From Fidelibacterota bacterium UBA7303 (lineage in GTDB: Bacteria > Fidelibacterota > Marinisomatia > Marinisomatales > UBA1611), in NCBI GenBank assembly GCA_002471805.1, contig DKQR01000164.1, positions 2,153 through 10,145 of the forward strand: 7,993 bases of DNA, given 5' to 3'. The first letter of the stretch is position 1. The number at the start of each line of letters is the position of its first letter. The notes beneath the pieces were generated by a model. That model saw only the letters and a program-made list of their open reading frames with translations, did not search any database and was not told the DNA's origin. Of the stretch, positions 5,726 through 7,993 are shown in pieces. Position numbers and translations under genes: made by a program.

Positions 5726-6736
5726 GTGAGCAAAATCAAAGTTGAATATATCTGGATGGATGGGCATCAGCCAACCCAAAAACTCAGGTCCAAAACCAAA
5801 ATAATTGAAGGCCCGGTAAATTCCCTCTCTGATATACCGGATTGGGGTTTTGATGGATCCAGTACCTTGCAGGCAGCAGGGGAAGATAGTGATTGTATGT
5901 TGAAACCTGTTTGTTATATACAGGACCCGATCCGCGGGGGAGATAATTTGCTGGCAATGTGCGAAGTAATGAATCCTGATGGTTCAGTCCATGAATCAAA
6001 TACCCGGGCTCAATTACGGGAAGTAGCAGAGAAATATGCTGACCAGGAATCCTGGTTTGGTATTGAACAAGAATATACTTTTTTCCAGGGACGTGTACCT
6101 CTGGGGTGGCCAGAGGGCGGTTACCCAGCTCCTCAGGGCCCATTTTACTGCGGCGTTGGGGCAGACGAGGTTTTTGGCAGAGATATTGTTGAAGAACATT
6201 TGGAGTTGTGCATCGATGCCGGTTTGGAAGTTTCCGGGATCAATGCTGAGGTTATGCCAGGCCAGTGGGAATACCAGATCGGACCACTTGGGCCATTGGA
6301 TGTTGCGGATCAGCTATGGCTTTCCCGCTGGCTCCTTTATCGCATATCAGAAGATTATGGCGTCAGCGCCACTTTGCATCCCAAGCCGGTGCAGGGAGAC
6401 TGGAATGGTGCGGGTGCCCATGCAAATTTCAGTACCAAAGCAATGCGCTCAGACGGTGGTATAAAAGTGATTGAAGCAGCGTGTGAAGCTCTAGGTAAGA
6501 ACCATGAGAAGCATATTGCCGTATATGGAGCACATAATGAAGAACGCCTTACAGGCCTGCATGAAACTTGCTCTATCCATGAGTTTCGATACGGGGTCAG
6601 TGACCGGGGAGCTTCCATACGTATTCCTATGAACACAGCAAATGATGGTAAAGGTTATCTTGAAGATCGGCGACCTGCAGGTAATATGGATCCTTATAGG
6701 GTCTGCGCCGCCCTGATTGAGACCACTTGCAGCTGA
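5726..6736 (+). CDS. glnII: Glutamine synthetase, type II (eukaryotic-like)
   Basis: This 336-residue enzyme joins ammonia and glutamate to make glutamine using ATP in the cytoplasm. Its length and motifs are those of GSII, not the roughly 470-residue GSI: an N-terminal beta-grasp with WGFDGSSTLQA (40-50), GIEQEYTFF (112-120), NAEVMPGQWEYQIGP (173-187), GDWNGAGAHANFS (224-236), NEERLTGLHET (271-281), RGASIRIP (294-301) and YLEDRRPAGNMDPY (311-324). Likely metal and substrate residues are E114, E116, E175, E182, H232 and E313, all present. GSII lacks the adenylylation tyrosine loop of GSI, so control is expected at transcription or through feedback. The start is GTG 5726, eight bases after AAAGGAG (5711-5717). 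It follows an Lrp/AsnC regulator by 20 bases and is closed by a strong terminator. Confidence 0.96.
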   Translation: MSKIKVEYIWMDGHQPTQKLRSKTKIIEGPVNSLSDIPDWGFDGSSTLQAAGEDSDCMLKPVCYIQDPIRGGDNLLAMCEVMNPDGSVHESNTRAQLREVAEKYADQESWFGIEQEYTFFQGRVPLGWPEGGYPAPQGPFYCGVGADEVFGRDIVEEHLELCIDAGLEVSGINAEVMPGQWEYQIGPLGPLDVADQLWLSRWLLYRISEDYGVSATLHPKPVQGDWNGAGAHANFSTKAMRSDGGIKVIEAACEALGKNHEKHIAVYGAHNEERLTGLHETCSIHEFRYGVSDRGASIRIPMNTANDGKGYLEDRRPAGNMDPYRVCAALIETTCS

Positions 6737-6754
6737 TTTTAGCTCGAATTAAAT

Positions 6755-6782
6755 AAAAAAGGCGTCTGATGACGCCTTTTTT
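6755..6782 (+). terminator. Intrinsic terminator of glutamine synthetase
   Basis: GGCGTC (6761-6766) and GACGCC (6771-6776) form a perfect stem with a TGAT loop, extended by six A-T pairs (6755-6760 with 6777-6782) that include the T-tract. It begins 18 bases after the stop codon. Confidence 0.93.
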
Positions 6783-7042
6783 ATTATTTCTGGGATAAAC
6801 TTATGATTTTATACAGGTCAGGAAAAATGAGTGCAGGTAAATTTTTAGCTAAGCAATACATGCTACGATAGAATGGGACTTTTTAGACTGACCAACAAAA
6901 ATATCGATAATTTGATAGAATATTTCAGTAAAATATGTTTTAGATAAATTTTCTATTTACATAAATAAATTTATAAATTGTATTAATTATTATAAATATT
7001 AAATAATAATACGATATTTATTAATATATTTATATTTGAAAG
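6783..7042. other. Gene-free AT-rich spacer before the his promoter
   Basis: I see no supported gene here. From about 6950 to 7040 the sequence is nearly all A and T with phased A/T runs, which could act as an UP-like element or bent DNA for the his promoter. The first 150 bases show no hairpin or motif I can name. Confidence 0.5.
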
Positions 7043-7069
7043 TTGACCTTTTCAAGAATTTGTTATAAA
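7043..7069 (+). promoter_or_regulatory. Candidate his operon promoter (extended -10)
   Basis: TTGACC (7043-7048, five of six -35 bases) and TATAAA (7064-7069, five of six -10 bases) lie on either side of a 15-base spacer, with a TG at 7061-7062 forming an extended -10. The short spacer is offset by the extended element. Transcription would begin near 7076, only a few bases before the leader peptide ATG at 7083. Confidence 0.6.
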
Positions 7070-7082
7070 CTTCCGTCATATT

Positions 7083-7157
7083 ATGTGTGTACTACGACGA
7101 CATCATCATCCAGTTCATCCGAACTTCTTAATTAAAAGAGGTGTTGCCGGCGTATAA
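7083..7157 (+). CDS. hisL: his operon leader peptide (HisL-type)
   Basis: ATG 7083 opens a 24-codon frame ending at TAA 7155-7157, with peptide MCVLRRHHHPVHP at its start. Four of codons 7-12 are His: CAT at 7101, 7104, 7107 and 7116. This density of one rare amino acid, in a short reading frame between a promoter and a terminator upstream of hisG, is the hallmark of a histidine attenuator. Ribosomes short of charged tRNA-His would stall on these codons and stop the downstream terminator from forming. No ribosome-binding site is evident, and the predicted 5' leader is only about seven bases, so initiation may be nearly leaderless. The peptide itself is probably without other function. No homology to enterobacterial HisL is visible beyond the His run. 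Confidence 0.85.
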   Translation: MCVLRRHHHPVHPNFLIKRGVAGV

Positions 7158-7193
7158 TTAATTCAAGTCAATTTTTAAACTTTGAAGAACCTC
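7124..7193 (+). promoter_or_regulatory. Candidate alternative RNA folds of the his attenuator
   Basis: CTTCTT (7124-7129) can pair with AAGAGG (7136-7141, one G-U), holding GAGGT in an early hairpin. If free, GAGGT (7138-7142) can pair with ACCTC (7189-7193), the left arm of the terminator, supported by an inner stem TTCAAGT (7162-7168) with ACTTTGAA (7179-7186, one bulge). That would be the antiterminator. The stems are short and were found by eye, without energy calculation. Confidence 0.45.
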
Positions 7194-7219
7194 CGGAAGA
7201 CACCCGGGGGTTTTTTTTT
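7188..7219 (+). terminator. his attenuator terminator
   Basis: AACCTCCGG (7188-7196) pairs with CCGGGGGTT (7204-7212) in a nine-pair stem with one U-G pair and a seven-base loop, followed by a T-run to 7219. This is a strong intrinsic terminator placed between the His-rich leader peptide and hisG, 16 bases before the hisG start. It can end transcription of the his genes when histidine is plentiful. Confidence 0.9.
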
Positions 7220-7235
7220 ACATGGAGATTGGTAA

Positions 7236-7993
7236 ATGGGGAAAATATTAAAACTTGGTTTGCCCAAAGGCAGTTTGCAGGAAACGACCTTTGGACTGTT
7301 GAAAAAAGCGGGATGGAATTTCAACTTATCGAGCCGAGCTTATAAGCCATATTGCGACGATAATGAGTTAGAAGCTTGGCTCATCCGAGCTCAAGAAATG
7401 TCTGTCTATATTGAACAGGGTATTTTTGATATGGGCATTACAGGGAAAGATTGGATTGAAGAAAATGACTCCAATGTGGTTGAAGTTTGTGAACTCATTT
7501 ATGCAAAATCCTATATGCAACCGGTTCGGTGGGTTTTAGCAGTACCCGAAAAAAGTAATATTCAATCTGTAAAAGATTTAGAGGGGAAACGCATAAGCAC
7601 GGAAGTAGTGAATATTACAAAAAAGTATTTGGAGAAAAATAATGTAAATGCCTACGTAGAATTTTCTTGGGGAGCAACTGAAGTAAAACCCGGTATTCTC
7701 GTAGATGCCATTGTTGAAGTAACTGAAACGGGCTCATCTCTTAAAGCAAACAACCTTCGTATTGCTGGCACGATCATGGAATCCAGTACACGTTTAGTCG
7801 CAAATAAAGAAGCATACAAAGATTCGTGGAAAAAGAAAAAAATTGAAAATATTGCCCTGTTACTCCAAAGTAGTATTAATGCAACTGCTCGAGTTGGGCT
7901 AAAAATGAATGTTAGCTTCGAAAACCTTGATTCGCTCGTTTCAGTATTACCCGCTATGAAAAAACCAACCATAAGTCAATTAATAAATGGGTC
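7236..7993 (+). CDS. hisG: ATP phosphoribosyltransferase HisG, long form (3' truncated by window)
   Basis: HisG catalyses the first step of histidine synthesis, joining ATP and PRPP. The 252 full residues visible open with KLGLPKGSLQE (6-16), contain the catalytic-fold segment IFDMGITGKDWI (63-74) and the PRPP-binding loop EVTETGSSL (161-169). The C-terminal part, from about residue 208 (ARVGLKMNV, then SVLPAMKKPTISQL), matches the start of the HisG_C regulatory domain, so this is the long, histidine-inhibited form that works without HisZ. About 30-40 residues are missing at the right edge. ATG 7236 follows GGAG (7224-7227) by eight bases; the ATG at 7222 is out of frame. It is probably the first gene of a his operon controlled by the leader peptide and terminator just upstream. 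Confidence 0.95.
   Translation, partial: MGKILKLGLPKGSLQETTFGLLKKAGWNFNLSSRAYKPYCDDNELEAWLIRAQEMSVYIEQGIFDMGITGKDWIEENDSNVVEVCELIYAKSYMQPVRWVLAVPEKSNIQSVKDLEGKRISTEVVNITKKYLEKNNVNAYVEFSWGATEVKPGILVDAIVEVTETGSSLKANNLRIAGTIMESSTRLVANKEAYKDSWKKKKIENIALLLQSSINATARVGLKMNVSFENLDSLVSVLPAMKKPTISQLING

Noticed and set aside
6036..6464. 142-residue plus-strand frame inside glutamine synthetase
   Set aside because: Out-of-frame shadow of a gene with all its catalytic motifs intact.
6803..6871. 22-codon open frame after glutamine synthetase
   Set aside because: No ribosome-binding site, promoter or recognisable motif, and length within chance.
7083..7219. T-box riboswitch before hisG
   Set aside because: No T-box consensus or specifier-loop structure was seen, whereas a His-rich leader peptide explains the region.
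7652..7972. 106-residue minus-strand open frame inside hisG
   Set aside because: It lies wholly antisense to a clearly conserved hisG and has no promoter or family resemblance.

Overview
The window is a piece of a bacterial chromosome with dense genes and very AT-rich spacers. The gene set suggests a free-living bacterium that handles oxygen or peroxide stress and makes its own glutamine and histidine. The eukaryotic-type glutamine synthetase, the long-form HisG and the rubrerythrin/Fe-S/DUF3501 cluster would fit a member of the Bacteroidota/Marinimicrobia (FCB) side of the tree, but no ribosomal RNA or other marker is present, so this placement is only a guess. No mobile element, CRISPR array, tRNA or rRNA was seen.

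Layout. (1) 1-1012: the 3' end of an HPP-family membrane protein gene, overlapped by 4 bases by a DMT/EamA transporter gene, closed by an intrinsic terminator. (2) 1049-1261, minus strand: a 70-residue Cys-rich protein, transcribed divergently from (3) 1381-4279, an apparent oxidative-stress operon: Fur/PerR-family regulator, rubrerythrin without a rubredoxin domain, GlpC/HdrD-like Fe-S protein with two 4Fe-4S and two CCG domains, and a DUF3501 protein. A 41-bp near-perfect inverted repeat lies directly before the regulator gene, and a strong hairpin separates rubrerythrin from the Fe-S gene. (4) 4564-6736: two tandem paralogous Lrp/AsnC regulators followed by a type II glutamine synthetase. 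The second regulator and the synthetase are clearly one transcription unit, ended by a strong terminator. (5) 7043-7993: promoter, a 24-codon leader peptide rich in His codons, an intrinsic terminator, then hisG running off the window. This is a textbook-like his attenuator.

How the parts work together. In block 3 the regulator probably senses peroxide or metal and controls both itself and the Cys-rich protein across the shared spacer. Rubrerythrin would reduce peroxide, and the Fe-S protein, DUF3501 protein and perhaps the Cys-rich protein are candidate electron-supply or repair partners. In block 4 the Lrp-type proteins probably tune glutamine synthesis to amino-acid status. In block 5 histidine supply controls hisG twice: by leader-peptide attenuation of transcription and, by family knowledge, by feedback inhibition through the C-terminal domain of long-form HisG. 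The most noteworthy observations are the unannotated his leader/attenuator, the inverted repeat before the Fur-family gene, the Cys-to-His change in that regulator's zinc site, and the uncharacterised rubrerythrin/Fe-S/DUF3501 module.
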